A stretch of 64,000 nucleotides of DNA, taken from Paraburkholderia sp. PREW-6R. GTDB taxonomy: Bacteria > Pseudomonadota > Gammaproteobacteria > Burkholderiales > Burkholderiaceae. A program made the translations under genes and the position numbers. The notes below the pieces were generated by a model. That model was given only the letters and a program-made list of their open reading frames with translations. It searched no databases and had not been told where the DNA came from. The stretch lies in contig NZ_CP155073.1 of NCBI RefSeq assembly GCF_039621805.1, positions 1,364,001 to 1,428,000 of the forward strand, in the 5' to 3' direction. Each line of letters starts with the position of its first letter. Position 1 is the first letter of the stretch. Positions 9,573 to 17,794 of the stretch are shown here, piece by piece.

Positions 9573-10502
9573 TCAGGCATGCCCATGCATCGCCTGATGA
9601 TGCGAACCGGCTTCGATGCTGCTGTCGCGCTGTTCGTCATTCGACTCGCCCGACGCTGACGGTGTATCTGCCGCCGCCTCGTCCTCTCGTGCGTGCAATG
9701 CGCCAGCGTTGCCGACCGTCGGCTTATCCACGGCGCGGCTTTCACCCCCACTTGCCCTGGCCGCTTCCGTGGAAGGGTGCGCGCCGCCTTCCGCGCCGTC
9801 CGTTGCGTCGCCGAGCACGGCGGCGAACGTCGCCAGCTGTGAGCTGTCCGGCAGCGGGGCCTTGAGCGCGGCAACCATCAATGACGCCAGGCGTGCGATC
9901 AGTTGCAGGTCGTCCATCGACTTGCCTTGGGAGAACTCGTTGATGAGGCTGTCGGTGTCGGTACCGGCGAGCACACCCGACAATGCACCGATCGCAAAAT
10001 GCAGGCGCCAGCCAAGTTCCTCACGCGGCAGATGAGGCAGCGCACGCTGGAACGCATCGAAAAAGCGCATGGCCACCGACTCGTAATGCGCATTCAGAAA
10101 GTCGCGGATGAACGACGACGGATCGGTGTAAGCGCGGCCCAACAGACGCAGAAACGCCTTGCCGCCGACCCGCGAATCGCGCGAGAGCCGCAGCGCGGGA
10201 ATGAACATCGCACCGAGCACGTGCTCGCAGGTCAGACGCGCGCCGAGCATCTGGTCGAAGCGGTCGAGCAGCTTGAGCCGCTCCTGGTTGAGCCGGTCGA
10301 GCCGGCGTGAAAGCATCGAATGAATCAGCGATTCCTTGCTGCCAAAGTGGTAGTTGACCGCCGCGAGATTCACTTCGGCCCGCGAGGTGATCTGCCGCAA
10401 CGACATCGCCTCATAACCGCATTCGATGAACAGCGTCTCCGCCGCGTCGAGGATGCGGGATTTCGTGTCGCCGGCTTGCCGGCCTGTGGTGCGAACTGCC
10501 AT
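9573..10502 (-). CDS. TetR-family regulator, probable controller of the fatty-acid block
   Basis: A 309-residue TetR-type repressor. The helix-turn-helix is at about residues 12-58 (ILDAAETLFIECGYEAMSLR through VNLAAVNYHFGSKESLI), with a ligand domain to about residue 215, including a segment like the PsrA/FadR-type TetR C-terminal domain. The last 90 residues are Ser/Glu/Ala-rich and probably disordered, which is unusual for TetR proteins. The ATG at 10502 is preceded by GGGAG; the frame extends 12 codons more but without support. It lies upstream of fadE on the same strand, and a perfect palindrome upstream (10547-10564) suggests autoregulation. An acyl-CoA effector is a guess from context. 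Confidence 0.85.
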   Translation of the reverse strand: MAVRTTGRQAGDTKSRILDAAETLFIECGYEAMSLRQITSRAEVNLAAVNYHFGSKESLIHSMLSRRLDRLNQERLKLLDRFDQMLGARLTCEHVLGAMFIPALRLSRDSRVGGKAFLRLLGRAYTDPSSFIRDFLNAHYESVAMRFFDAFQRALPHLPREELGWRLHFAIGALSGVLAGTDTDSLINEFSQGKSMDDLQLIARLASLMVAALKAPLPDSSQLATFAAVLGDATDGAEGGAHPSTEAARASGGESRAVDKPTVGNAGALHAREDEAAADTPSASGESNDEQRDSSIEAGSHHQAMHGHA

Positions 10503-10546
10503 ATTGCGTCTCCCAGTTGCCGGGCGCCCGGCCCGCAAACAAGCGA

Positions 10547-10564
10547 TTCAAATAACTATTTGAA
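10547..10564. promoter_or_regulatory. Palindrome upstream of tetR, likely operator
   Basis: TTCAAATA-AC-TATTTGAA is a perfect 8-bp inverted repeat 44 bp upstream of the tetR ATG. Directly beside it is GAAACAGACGTTTT (10562-10575), which resembles the PsrA-type pattern GAAAC-N-GTTTC. Both are typical of TetR-family targets; binding is inferred. Confidence 0.6.
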
Positions 10565-10693
10565 ACAGACGTTTTTCGAGGATAAAGAAGCGTGTGGGTG
10601 CCGATCAAGTCGCGTGCGTGGACGAACTCCTCTAGAAGACCTGACGCCGGTCTGCATCGTGTCGGACGCGCGGTGCGTCTTGCCGCGCGACAA

Positions 10694-10728
10694 TAAAAAA
10701 GGCCGCTCCGACGGAAATCGGAGCGGCC
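10694..10728 (-). terminator. Rho-independent terminator after the MFS unit
   Basis: Perfect 11-bp stem GGCCGCTCCGA/TCGGAGCGGCC (10701-10728) with a 6-base loop; the A-run at 10694-10700 reads as a T-tract on the minus strand. It ends the unit made of the MFS gene and the small ORF. Confidence 0.9.
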
Positions 10729-10745
10729 TCGTAGGGCTGCTGCTG

Positions 10746-10829
10746 TTACTGCTGGTTGGCCTTTTTCAGATGCTCGGCGCGCTTGAGCGTGCCGTGGCGG
10801 ATCGAGCCGCCTTTGTGTCTATTGTGCAC
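10746..10829 (-). CDS. Candidate 27-residue basic peptide gene
   Basis: A very short reading frame starting with GTG at 10829 (or possibly ATT at 10835) and ending in TAA, which lies 18 bp before a strong terminator stem. The peptide begins VHNRHKGGSIRHGTLKRAEH and ends in KKANQQ. It is strongly basic, with third codon positions mostly G or C. AGGGG lies 14 bases before the GTG and 8 before the ATT. It is 38 bp downstream of the MFS gene on the same strand, so would be co-transcribed. I do not recognise the peptide. It could be chance, but the stop-terminator arrangement favours a real gene. Confidence 0.45.
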   Translation of the reverse strand: MHNRHKGGSIRHGTLKRAEHLKKANQQ

Positions 10830-10867
10830 GATAATGCGTCGTGCCCCTAGCTGTTTAGTTCGAACGC

Positions 10868-12088
10868 TTAAAGCTGTGCCGCAACCTGTTTGGCCGACTG
10901 CGTCATGTCGATGCCGCGACGCTCGCGGCTAAACGGAATCAGCGCCGCAATCACGACAGCGACGATGCCGATCACCACCGCCATCACGAGTGCATAGTTG
11001 TTGCCGTGTGCCTCGGCAGCGCTTGCCTGCAGCGGACCGTTGACCGAAGCGATCAGGTTGCCGAGCTGGTAGACGAGGCCGGGGAACGTTGCGCGAATCT
11101 CGTCAGGCGAGATCTCGTTCAGGTGGACTGGAATCACGCCCCATGCGCCTTGCACCGAGATCTGCATCAGGAATGCGCCGAGGGCGAGCAGCACCGGCGT
11201 GCTGGAGAATGCCCACAGCGGCAGTACCGGCAACGCAATCAGGGCGGCGATGAAAATGGCGCGCTTGCGGCCGATCCGCTCGGACATGAAGCCAAAGAAC
11301 AGGCCACCGCAGATCGCGCCGATATTCAGCACGACCGTGATCCACGAGACCGTGTGCGCGTCGAACTGATGCTGCACGCGCAGGAAGGTCGGATACAGAT
11401 CCTGTGAACCGTGCGAGAAGAAGTTGAACGCGGTCATCAGAATGATGGCGTACAGCGACAGGCCGACGTTCTGCTTGAGCGTGGCGACGAGGCCCGGCCG
11501 CGCTTTCTTTTCGAGCGTCTGGAATGCCGGCGATTCCGGCACGTGCGCGCGCACATACAGCACGAGCAGCGCGGGCAGCACGCCGACGAAGAACATGCCC
11601 CGCCAGCCTATGTATTGATAGAACACGCCGAACACGATCGACGCCAGCAGATAGCCGCTCGGATAACCCGCCTGCAGAAGGCCCGAGACAACGCCGCGCG
11701 ACTTGGGCGGAACGGTTTCCATGGTCAGTGCGCCGCCGACGCCCCATTCGCCGCCCATTGCAATGCCGAACAACGCGCGCAGCACGAGCAGGGTGGTGAG
11801 GTTCGGCGAGAAGCCCGACAGCAGTTCGAGCAGCGAGAAGCACGCAATGTTGACCATCAGCGTGGGACGCCTGCCGTATTTGTCCGCGAGCCAGCCGAAT
11901 ATCAGTGCGCCGACCGGACGCATCATCAAGGTCAGCATGATTCCGAAAGCGACGGCGGGTATTTTGGTGTTGAATTCCGCCGCGATATCTTTCAGCACGA
12001 ATACCATGAGAAAGAAATCGAATGCGTCGAGTGTCCAGCCCAGATAGGCCGCGATCGTGACGTTTCTCTGTTCCCGTGTCCAGCTCAT
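10868..12088 (-). CDS. MFS transporter, SHS (sialate/lactate:H+ symporter) type
   Basis: A 406-residue major facilitator with about 12 membrane segments. Motif A is seen as GWLADKYGRRPT after the second helix and again as GFMSERIGRKRA in the second half, and the charged start WTLDAFDFFLMVFVLKDIA is typical of the SHS/aromatic-acid group. Members carry lactate, pyruvate, sialate or related carboxylates by proton symport; the substrate here is not readable. The ATG at 12088 is preceded by AGGAG. A perfect palindrome at 12201-12216 lies about 115 bp upstream and may be its operator. Confidence 0.85.
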   Translation of the reverse strand: MSWTREQRNVTIAAYLGWTLDAFDFFLMVFVLKDIAAEFNTKIPAVAFGIMLTLMMRPVGALIFGWLADKYGRRPTLMVNIACFSLLELLSGFSPNLTTLLVLRALFGIAMGGEWGVGGALTMETVPPKSRGVVSGLLQAGYPSGYLLASIVFGVFYQYIGWRGMFFVGVLPALLVLYVRAHVPESPAFQTLEKKARPGLVATLKQNVGLSLYAIILMTAFNFFSHGSQDLYPTFLRVQHQFDAHTVSWITVVLNIGAICGGLFFGFMSERIGRKRAIFIAALIALPVLPLWAFSSTPVLLALGAFLMQISVQGAWGVIPVHLNEISPDEIRATFPGLVYQLGNLIASVNGPLQASAAEAHGNNYALVMAVVIGIVAVVIAALIPFSRERRGIDMTQSAKQVAAQL

Positions 12089-12200
12089 TGATTGTTCTCC
12101 TGAGTCTCCAGTTACCCGTGTTCGACGACGAGCGGCGCCACAGCCCCGTACGCCCTGTGGCTTGGGCTTCGAGCGAGTGTACGCCGAGTATTAAACGGCT

Positions 12201-12216
12201 GCATGTTTGAACATGC
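12201..12216. promoter_or_regulatory. Perfect palindrome upstream of MFS gene
   Basis: GCATGTT-TG-AACATGC, 7-bp arms, in an AT-richer stretch about 115 bp before the MFS start. It looks like a repressor or activator site; no adjacent regulator gene identifies the protein. Confidence 0.5.
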
Positions 12217-12360
12217 GTTTATCCGTACTAATACCTGGAGTTGATTTCATTCGTCGCCAGATTAGCGCTCGAATGTCGGGAAAATGTAATTGTTTGACTG
12301 GTTGCGGTTATGAACGTCTGGGCGGCGCGGTGTTCGTGCCTGACGTGTCGCTCAGAAAGC

Positions 12361-12393
12361 AAAAACCCCGTGAAGCGCAAAAGCTTGACGGGG
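12361..12393 (-). terminator. Terminator after tRNA-Leu (first copy in plus order)
   Basis: On the minus strand CCCCGTCAAGC, a short loop and GCGCTTCACGGGG form an imperfect stem followed by TTTTT (plus-strand A-run 12361-12365). Confidence 0.75.
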
Positions 12394-12424
12394 TATTGGG
12401 GTGTTTCTTTTTACTTGAAGAGCG

Positions 12425-12511
12425 TGGTGCCCAGGAGAGGACTCGAACCTCCACGGTGTTGCCACCGCTAGGACCTGAACCTAGTGCGTCTACCAATTCC
12501 GCCACCTGGGC
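12425..12511 (-). tRNA. tRNA-Leu (anticodon CAG)
   Basis: 87 nt with encoded CCA. Acceptor GCCCAGG pairs with CCTGGGC; the anticodon loop is TTCAGGT within the CTAGG/CCTAG stem, giving CAG. The long variable arm (CGGTG/CACCG) is typical of class II tRNA-Leu. Followed by its own terminator. Confidence 0.97.
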
Positions 12512-12736
12512 ACGTCTTCAAGTTAGACCGCTATTTTAGCGGGATGATGCAGCGTGTCAATCCCCAGCTTCAAACTGAACTCGCTACATTAACCGCCGGG
12601 TTGAAACGTACCGCGAACATACCGCGACGTTGATACGCCGTGTCGAACCAACCGTCCTGCTACCTCGTGACAAGAATCGCATCGAACCGCTGGATTGAAC
12701 CACGGATCAAACGGATTCCACCGCGAGGCTTCACAC

Positions 12737-12771
12737 AAAAAGTAAAGCCGCTCGTAAGCGGCTTTACTTTT
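12737..12771 (-). terminator. Terminator after second tRNA-Leu
   Basis: Perfect 12-bp stem AGTAAAGCCGCT/AGCGGCTTTACT at 12741-12768 with loop CGTA, flanked by A-run and T-run, so it could act in both directions. Confidence 0.9.
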
Positions 12772-12776
12772 GAATC

Positions 12777-12863
12777 TGGTGCCCAAGAGAGGACTCGAAC
12801 CTCCACAGTGTTGCCACCGCTAGGACCTGAACCTAGTGCGTCTACCAATTTCGCCACCTGGGC
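12777..12863 (-). tRNA. tRNA-Leu (anticodon CAG), second copy
   Basis: 87 nt with encoded CCA, same anticodon as the copy at 12425-12511. It differs at three positions: one in the D-loop, one in the variable arm and one in the acceptor stem. The last two leave G-U pairs, so the fold is kept. Transcribed first, each copy followed by its own terminator. Confidence 0.97.
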
Positions 12864-13268
12864 AGGTGATGAACAGCAAAGAACGCAATTATAGCGACAG
12901 ATTCGGACCTGTCAAGCCTTTCTCAAAACTCGCTTAAACCGCGCGACGACAACCGCTGCGCCGCTTCCAGCAACGTTTGACGGCGCGTCTTAGCGTGCAG
13001 GACGGGTGTTAGAATGCCTCGCAGTAGTTCGTTGGCACGGTGCACACACGCCCGTCGGACTCAGCCTTGACCGAGCCGGACCCAAGCAGTCTTTGCTGTG
13101 CAAATGCAGGTGCAATTCAAGCGCAAGTGAAGTGCAGTTGAAGTGCAACCAGAGTGCGACTGAAGCGCGACCCAAACGAGACCCGAGCGGGCCCTAAGCG
13201 TGACCCGAGCGAGACTCAGGCGGGACCCAAGCGCTTCTTAAGCCGAGCCACATCGCAGACCGACGTCC
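12864..13268. other. Spacer upstream of rnr
   Basis: 405 bp with no supported gene. Its right half is taken up by the 11-bp tandem array at 13097-13250, which stops 18 bp before the rnr ATG. Confidence 0.7.
13097..13250. repeat. Tandem array of 14 degenerate 11-bp units
   Basis: Exact 11-base register across 154 bp: for example AAGTGCAGTTG, AAGTGCAACCA, GAGTGCGACTG, AAGCGCGACCC, GAGCGAGACTC, AGGCGGGACCC. Early units follow AAGTGCANNNN and later ones RAGCGNGACCC, with no insertion or deletion between units. It lies just upstream of rnr. Confidence 0.9.
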
Positions 13269-15767
13269 ATGCAACGAGAAAAAATCATCGACAAGCCCTT
13301 GAGCAAATTTCCGTATCCGATTCCAAGCCGCGAAGAAATTCTCGGCGTGCTGCGCACGAGTGAAGCGCCGCTTGCCGCGAATGACATCGCCGAAGCCTTG
13401 TCGATCAAACGCCAGGAGCGCGAAGGCTTTTTCAAGCGCTTAGGCGCAATGGAGCGCGACGGCCAGATCCGGCTCGATCAGCGCAATCTCTATCAGCTCA
13501 CCCATCCGTCGAACTTCGTCGCGGGCCGTGTGCAGGGTCATCGCGACGGCTTCGGCTTCCTGATTCGCGACGACGGTCAGGACGATCTGTTCCTGCCCAC
13601 CGGCGAAATGCAGAAGGTCATGCACAACGACCGCGTGCTCGCGCGGATCGTCGGCTATGACCGGCGGGGCCGGCCGGAAGGGCATATCGTCGAGGTCACG
13701 GACCGCGCCAACAAGCGCGTGATCGGCCGCCTGCTCAACGAGAACGGCGCGCTGATCGTGGCGCCCGAAGACAAGCGCATCGGCCACGACATTCTGATCA
13801 CGCAGAACACCAAGAAGGCGAAGGTCGGCCAGGTCGTCGTAGTCGAGCTGACCGACTTCCCGAGCCGTCATTCGCAGCCGCTTGGCCGGGTGGTCGAAGT
13901 GCTGGGCGATATCGACGACCCCGGGATGGAAATCGAAATCGCGGTGCGTAAATACGGCGTGCCGCACGAGTTCAGCCAGGCCGCGCTCGACGAAGCCGCG
14001 AAGCTGCCGGACGAAGTGCGCCCGGTCGACGCGCGGCATCGTATCGACCTGCGCGACGTGCCGCTCGTCACCATCGACGGGGAAGACGCGCGCGACTTCG
14101 ACGACGCCGTGTACTGCGAGCCGGTGCAGGTTGGCCGTGGCGAGGGCTTCCGCCTGATCGTCGCGATCGCGGACGTATCGCACTACGTGCAGCCCAAGAG
14201 CGGCCTCGACGCCGACGCGCTCGAACGCAGCACGTCGGTCTATTTCCCGCGCCGCGTGATTCCGATGCTGCCCGAGAAGCTGTCGAACGGACTGTGTTCG
14301 CTGAATCCGGCCGTCGATCGTTGCGTGCTGGTGTGCGACATGATCGTCACCGCGCGCGGCGAAGTGAAGGCGTATCAGTTCTATCCCGGTGTGATTCACT
14401 CGGCCGCGCGTCTCACTTACACGGAAGTCGCCGCGGTGCTGAAAAACACCAAGGGGCCGGAGGCTGCGCGTCGTGCCGCGCTGCTGCCGCAACTGCAGAA
14501 TCTGTACGGCGTGTACAAGGCATTGTTCGCGGCGCGCCAGAAACGTGGCGCGATCGACTTCGACACGACCGAGACATACATTGTCTGCAATGCGCAGGGC
14601 AAGATCGAGCAGATCGTTCCGCGCACGCGCAACGACGCACACAAGCTGATCGAGGAATGCATGCTGGCCGCGAACGTGTGCGCGGCGGATTTCCTCAAGC
14701 GAAACAAGCATCCTGGGCTGTTCCGTGTGCACGCTGGCCCGACCGCCGAGAAGCTGGAAAACCTGCGCACTTTCCTGCGCGGCATGGGCCTCACGCTGAA
14801 CGGCGGCGAGAAGCCGCATGCGAGCGACTACGCCGCGCTGATGGCGCAGATCCGCGACCGGCCCGACGCGCAGATGTTGCAGACCATGCTGCTGCGCTCC
14901 ATGCAGCAGGCGGTGTACAGCCCGGACAACATCGGCCACTTCGGTCTCGCGTATGAGGCGTATGCGCACTTCACGAGCCCGATTCGCCGTTATCCCGACC
15001 TGCTGACGCACCGCGCGATTTACGCCATCCTGCAGGGGCGCAAGTATCAGCCGGAGCCGCCGCAAGGCGTCGAGCTCAATACGGCGCTGTCGCCGCGCGC
15101 CCGCGCCATGCAGCAGTCAGACGAAGAAAAACGGGGCCGCGCTCGCTCGAACAACGTGGCGATCTGGGAAGAGCTCGGGCTGCATTGTTCGGCCAACGAG
15201 CGTCGCGCCGACGAAGCCTCGCGCGACGTCGAAGCATGGCTCAAGTGCTACTTCATGCGCGACAAGCTCGGAGAAGAATACGGCGGCATGGTGAACGGCG
15301 TCACGTCGTTCGGTATTTTCGTGCAGCTCGATTCGCTCTTTATCGAAGGTCTCGTGCACGTTACGGAACTCGGCTCCGACTACTTCCAGTATGACGAGAT
15401 CAAGAACGAGTTGCGCGGCGAACGTACGGGCATCCGTTACCGTCTGTCGGATCGCGTGCGGGTGCAGGTAAGCCGCGTCGATCTGGATGCGCGCAAGATC
15501 GACTTCCGCCTCGTGCGGGATACGCCGATCAAGCCGCCGGCGGCGCGCACCACGCACGCCGAGAAGTCGTCTCCTGAGAACGGCGCGCGCGTGCGCGCGT
15601 TGCCCGCGGCCGAAGGCGCACCTGCTGCGCCGGGCGCGCGTCGCAAGAAAGCGGCGCCTGCCCAGAGCGCGGCCGTGGAGGAAGCGCGGACAGCGCGCGG
15701 CGCGGCCAGGAAGCACGGCACCGCGGCCAGAGCCGCATCTAAAACGCAGGCTCGCAAAAAGCGTTAA
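13269..15767 (+). CDS. rnr: Ribonuclease R
   Basis: An 832-residue processive 3'-5' exoribonuclease of the RNB family that degrades structured RNA. Order: winged-helix region (20-75), two cold-shock domains (about 83-250), RNB catalytic domain from about 256 with the acidic cluster [13 protein letters not shown] (D270 to D279), S1 domain (about 645-730), then a Lys/Arg/Ala-rich tail of about 100 residues as in RNase R rather than RNase II. No good Shine-Dalgarno precedes the ATG at 13269; a TTG at 13299 beginning [14 protein letters not shown] is a possible alternative start. rlmB follows, as is common for this gene pair. Confidence 0.95.
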   Translation: MQREKIIDKPLSKFPYPIPSREEILGVLRTSEAPLAANDIAEALSIKRQEREGFFKRLGAMERDGQIRLDQRNLYQLTHPSNFVAGRVQGHRDGFGFLIRDDGQDDLFLPTGEMQKVMHNDRVLARIVGYDRRGRPEGHIVEVTDRANKRVIGRLLNENGALIVAPEDKRIGHDILITQNTKKAKVGQVVVVELTDFPSRHSQPLGRVVEVLGDIDDPGMEIEIAVRKYGVPHEFSQAALDEAAKLPDEVRPVDARHRIDLRDVPLVTIDGEDARDFDDAVYCEPVQVGRGEGFRLIVAIADVSHYVQPKSGLDADALERSTSVYFPRRVIPMLPEKLSNGLCSLNPAVDRCVLVCDMIVTARGEVKAYQFYPGVIHSAARLTYTEVAAVLKNTKGPEAARRAALLPQLQNLYGVYKALFAARQKRGAIDFDTTETYIVCNAQGKIEQIVPRTRNDAHKLIEECMLAANVCAADFLKRNKHPGLFRVHAGPTAEKLENLRTFLRGMGLTLNGGEKPHASDYAALMAQIRDRPDAQMLQTMLLRSMQQAVYSPDNIGHFGLAYEAYAHFTSPIRRYPDLLTHRAIYAILQGRKYQPEPPQGVELNTALSPRARAMQQSDEEKRGRARSNNVAIWEELGLHCSANERRADEASRDVEAWLKCYFMRDKLGEEYGGMVNGVTSFGIFVQLDSLFIEGLVHVTELGSDYFQYDEIKNELRGERTGIRYRLSDRVRVQVSRVDLDARKIDFRLVRDTPIKPPAARTTHAEKSSPENGARVRALPAAEGAPAAPGARRKKAAPAQSAAVEEARTARGAARKHGTAARAASKTQARKKR

Positions 15768-15784
15768 CCGCGAAGCACTGTCAG

Positions 15785-15830
15785 GACCGCGCGCATCGGG
15801 CACGAAGCAACGTGCCGGTTGCGCGCGGTC
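15785..15830. repeat. Two-stage perfect hairpin between rnr and rlmB
   Basis: Outer arms GACCGCGCGCA/TGCGCGCGGTC (11 bp, 15785-15795 and 15820-15830) enclose inner arms GGCACG/CGTGCC (15799-15804 and 15811-15816). No T-tract follows, so it is more likely an RNA-stability or processing element than a terminator. Confidence 0.75.
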
Positions 15831-15946
15831 TGCATTTGGTAATTGGGTCGTTGGCTAGTCGGGCAGTCTGGTCGTCAGGCGTTCGGGCCCGTATTCATCA
15901 CAGCAGCGCGCGTTTGCCGCGCGTTCAATCAAAGGTTGTATCAGTC

Positions 15947-16690
15947 ATGGCACGTCTTAAGGTTCTCTACGGTTTTCACGCAGTGACAGCGCGTATTCGT
16001 CACGACGCATCGTCGGTCGAAGATGTTTATTACGACGCCACGCGCAAAGACCGTCGCATGACCGAATTCCTGCATGCGGCCAAAGAGGCCGGCGTGCGTC
16101 TGATCGCCGCCGACGAGACGCGTCTATGGGGTCTGGCGCATACGGAGCGTCATCAGGGTGTGGTGGCACGCGCGGGCGACTTGCCGCTCGCGCAGAACCT
16201 GGCCGAGCTGCTCGACGGCATCAACGGTTCGCCGTTGATTCTCGTGCTGGACGGCGTGACCGATCCGCATAATCTCGGCGCGTGCCTGCGAGTGGCCGAC
16301 GCCGCCGGCGCACACGCGGTGATTGCGCCGCGCGATCGCGCGGTCGGCCTGAATGCCACGGCGGCCAAAGTGGCGAGCGGCGCGGCGGACACCGTGCCCT
16401 ACATCACGGTGACCAATCTGGCGCGCGCGCTGCGCGATCTGAAAGAGGCAGGCGTGTGGGTGGTCGGTACGGCGGGCGAGGCGAGCAAGAGCCTCTATGA
16501 GACCGAGCTGGACGGCCCGGTGGCGCTCGTAATGGGCGCGGAAGGCGAAGGCATGCGCCGCCTCACGCGCGACACCTGCGACGTGGTGATGCAGATCCCG
16601 ATGGCCGGCACGGTGGAAAGCCTGAACGTGTCGGTCGCGAGCGGCGTGTGTCTGTTCGAAGCGGTGCGACAGCGGTCGGTCAGGAAGTAA
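15947..16690 (+). CDS. rlmB: 23S rRNA (guanosine-2'-O-)-methyltransferase RlmB
   Basis: A 247-residue SpoU/TrmH-family methyltransferase that modifies G2251 of 23S rRNA with S-adenosylmethionine. The N-terminal substrate-binding domain starts [10 protein letters not shown]; the SPOUT knot motifs are [30 protein letters not shown] and [14 protein letters not shown]. The ATG at 15947, with AAAGG upstream, starts the conserved region; the longer open frame from 15812 runs through the intercistronic hairpin and is not supported. It lies 180 bp after rnr. Confidence 0.94.
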   Translation: MARLKVLYGFHAVTARIRHDASSVEDVYYDATRKDRRMTEFLHAAKEAGVRLIAADETRLWGLAHTERHQGVVARAGDLPLAQNLAELLDGINGSPLILVLDGVTDPHNLGACLRVADAAGAHAVIAPRDRAVGLNATAAKVASGAADTVPYITVTNLARALRDLKEAGVWVVGTAGEASKSLYETELDGPVALVMGAEGEGMRRLTRDTCDVVMQIPMAGTVESLNVSVASGVCLFEAVRQRSVRK

Positions 16691-16755
16691 TGCCGTGCGG
16701 CGCTCGCGCGCCACTCCGCTAAACTAGGTTCTTTTACTGCTCGCCTGCCTTTCCC

Positions 16756-17451
16756 ATGACTCAAGACGAACTCAAGCAACTGGTCGGCCAGGCTGCCGCC
16801 GACTATGTGAACGCCAATGTGCCGGAAGGCTCGGTGATCGGCGTGGGCACCGGCAGCACCGCGAACTGCTTCATCGACGCGCTGGCCGCCAGCAAGGGGC
16901 GCTATCGCGGCGCCGTGTCGAGTTCGCTCGCCACCACCGCGCGTTTGCAGTCGCATGGCTTTAACGTGCTCGATCTGAACGAGATCGACTCCCTGCGCGT
17001 GTACGTCGACGGCGCCGACGAAATCGACCACAGCGGCGCAATGATCAAAGGCGGCGGCGGTGCGCTGACGCGCGAGAAGATCGTCGCGTCGGTGTCGGAC
17101 GTGTTCGTGTGCATCGCGGATTCGAGCAAACTGGTCGACACGCTCGGCACTTTCCCGCTGCCGATCGAAGTGGTGCCGATGGCGCGCACGTCGATCGGGC
17201 GGCGCGTCACGGCGCTGGGCGGCGTGCCGGTGGTGCGTGTGACGAAAGAGGGCTTGCCGTTCATCACGGACAACGGCAATGAGATCATCGACGTAAAAGG
17301 TTTGCGCATCAGCGACCCGCGTACGCTCGAGATGCATGTCAATGCGTGGCCCGGCGTCGTGACGGTAGGACTGTTTGCCGCCCGCGCAGCCAATGTGTGC
17401 CTGCTCGGCACGGACACGGGCGTCGAGACGATCGAATACAGCAAGACCTGA
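16756..17451 (+). CDS. rpiA: Ribose-5-phosphate isomerase A
   Basis: A 231-residue cytosolic enzyme interconverting ribose 5-phosphate and ribulose 5-phosphate in the non-oxidative pentose phosphate pathway. Motifs are [13 protein letters not shown] near residue 35, DGADEID near residue 88 and [11 protein letters not shown] with the catalytic acidic/lysine residues. Length fits the family (219-235). No strong Shine-Dalgarno is visible before the ATG. A stem-loop at 17469-17498 follows the stop. Confidence 0.95.
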   Translation: MTQDELKQLVGQAAADYVNANVPEGSVIGVGTGSTANCFIDALAASKGRYRGAVSSSLATTARLQSHGFNVLDLNEIDSLRVYVDGADEIDHSGAMIKGGGGALTREKIVASVSDVFVCIADSSKLVDTLGTFPLPIEVVPMARTSIGRRVTALGGVPVVRVTKEGLPFITDNGNEIIDVKGLRISDPRTLEMHVNAWPGVVTVGLFAARAANVCLLGTDTGVETIEYSKT

Positions 17452-17794
17452 GCATCGCAACCAGGCACGGCGGAAGGATGCCAGTTGTTCCTTCCGCCTG
17501 TCTGAAGCACCATCCGTTCGTCCTCACTCGCGGCATTGCCAATCGTCTGCGCTAATCAACGCCGGTAGCGATTGCGGCTGCTTCCGCTTCATCTGCTTCG
17601 TCTTTCTCCTCCTCTGTCCCGACCTCACTCCATAGGCGCGGCTTTCGCCTGGCAACCGGCGAATAACGCATGATCCTGGATTAATTCCCGCACTGTCGCG
17701 CGTTGAATGTGGGCACCCGCACGCACGGCAAACTTTCCGCCACATACACTCGATGCGAGGCCCAAAGGGTGTTTTCAACGGCAGCGAGGGGATC
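17452..17794. other. Spacer between rpiA and GT4 gene
   Basis: 343 bp. Apart from the stem-loop at 17469-17498 and the GAGGGG ribosome-binding site of the next gene I see nothing; small open frames here have no family resemblance. Confidence 0.55.
17469..17498 (+). terminator. Stem-loop after rpiA
   Basis: Perfect 10-bp stem GGCGGAAGGA/TCCTTCCGCC with a 10-base loop, 18 bp after the rpiA stop. There is no T-tract, so termination would be weak or Rho-assisted. Confidence 0.5.

Larger units (their letters stand above)
12089..12424. other. Spacer between MFS gene and tRNA-Leu
   Basis: 336 bp without a protein gene. It holds the MFS ribosome-binding site, a palindrome (12201-12216) and the terminator of the upstream tRNA-Leu (12361-12393). 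Confidence 0.7.

Noticed and set aside
9224..9874. 216-codon minus-strand frame overlapping the end of tetR
   Set aside because: Out of frame with tetR and made of Arg/Ser/Ala-rich sequence; spacer DNA.
12308..12857. Two 65-codon minus-strand frames beginning MAELVDALGSGPSGG and MAKLVDALGSGPSGG
   Set aside because: They are translations of the two tRNA-Leu genes, a common annotation artefact.
13440..15065. 541-codon frame antisense to rnr
   Set aside because: Same reason; rnr on the other strand has complete domain structure.
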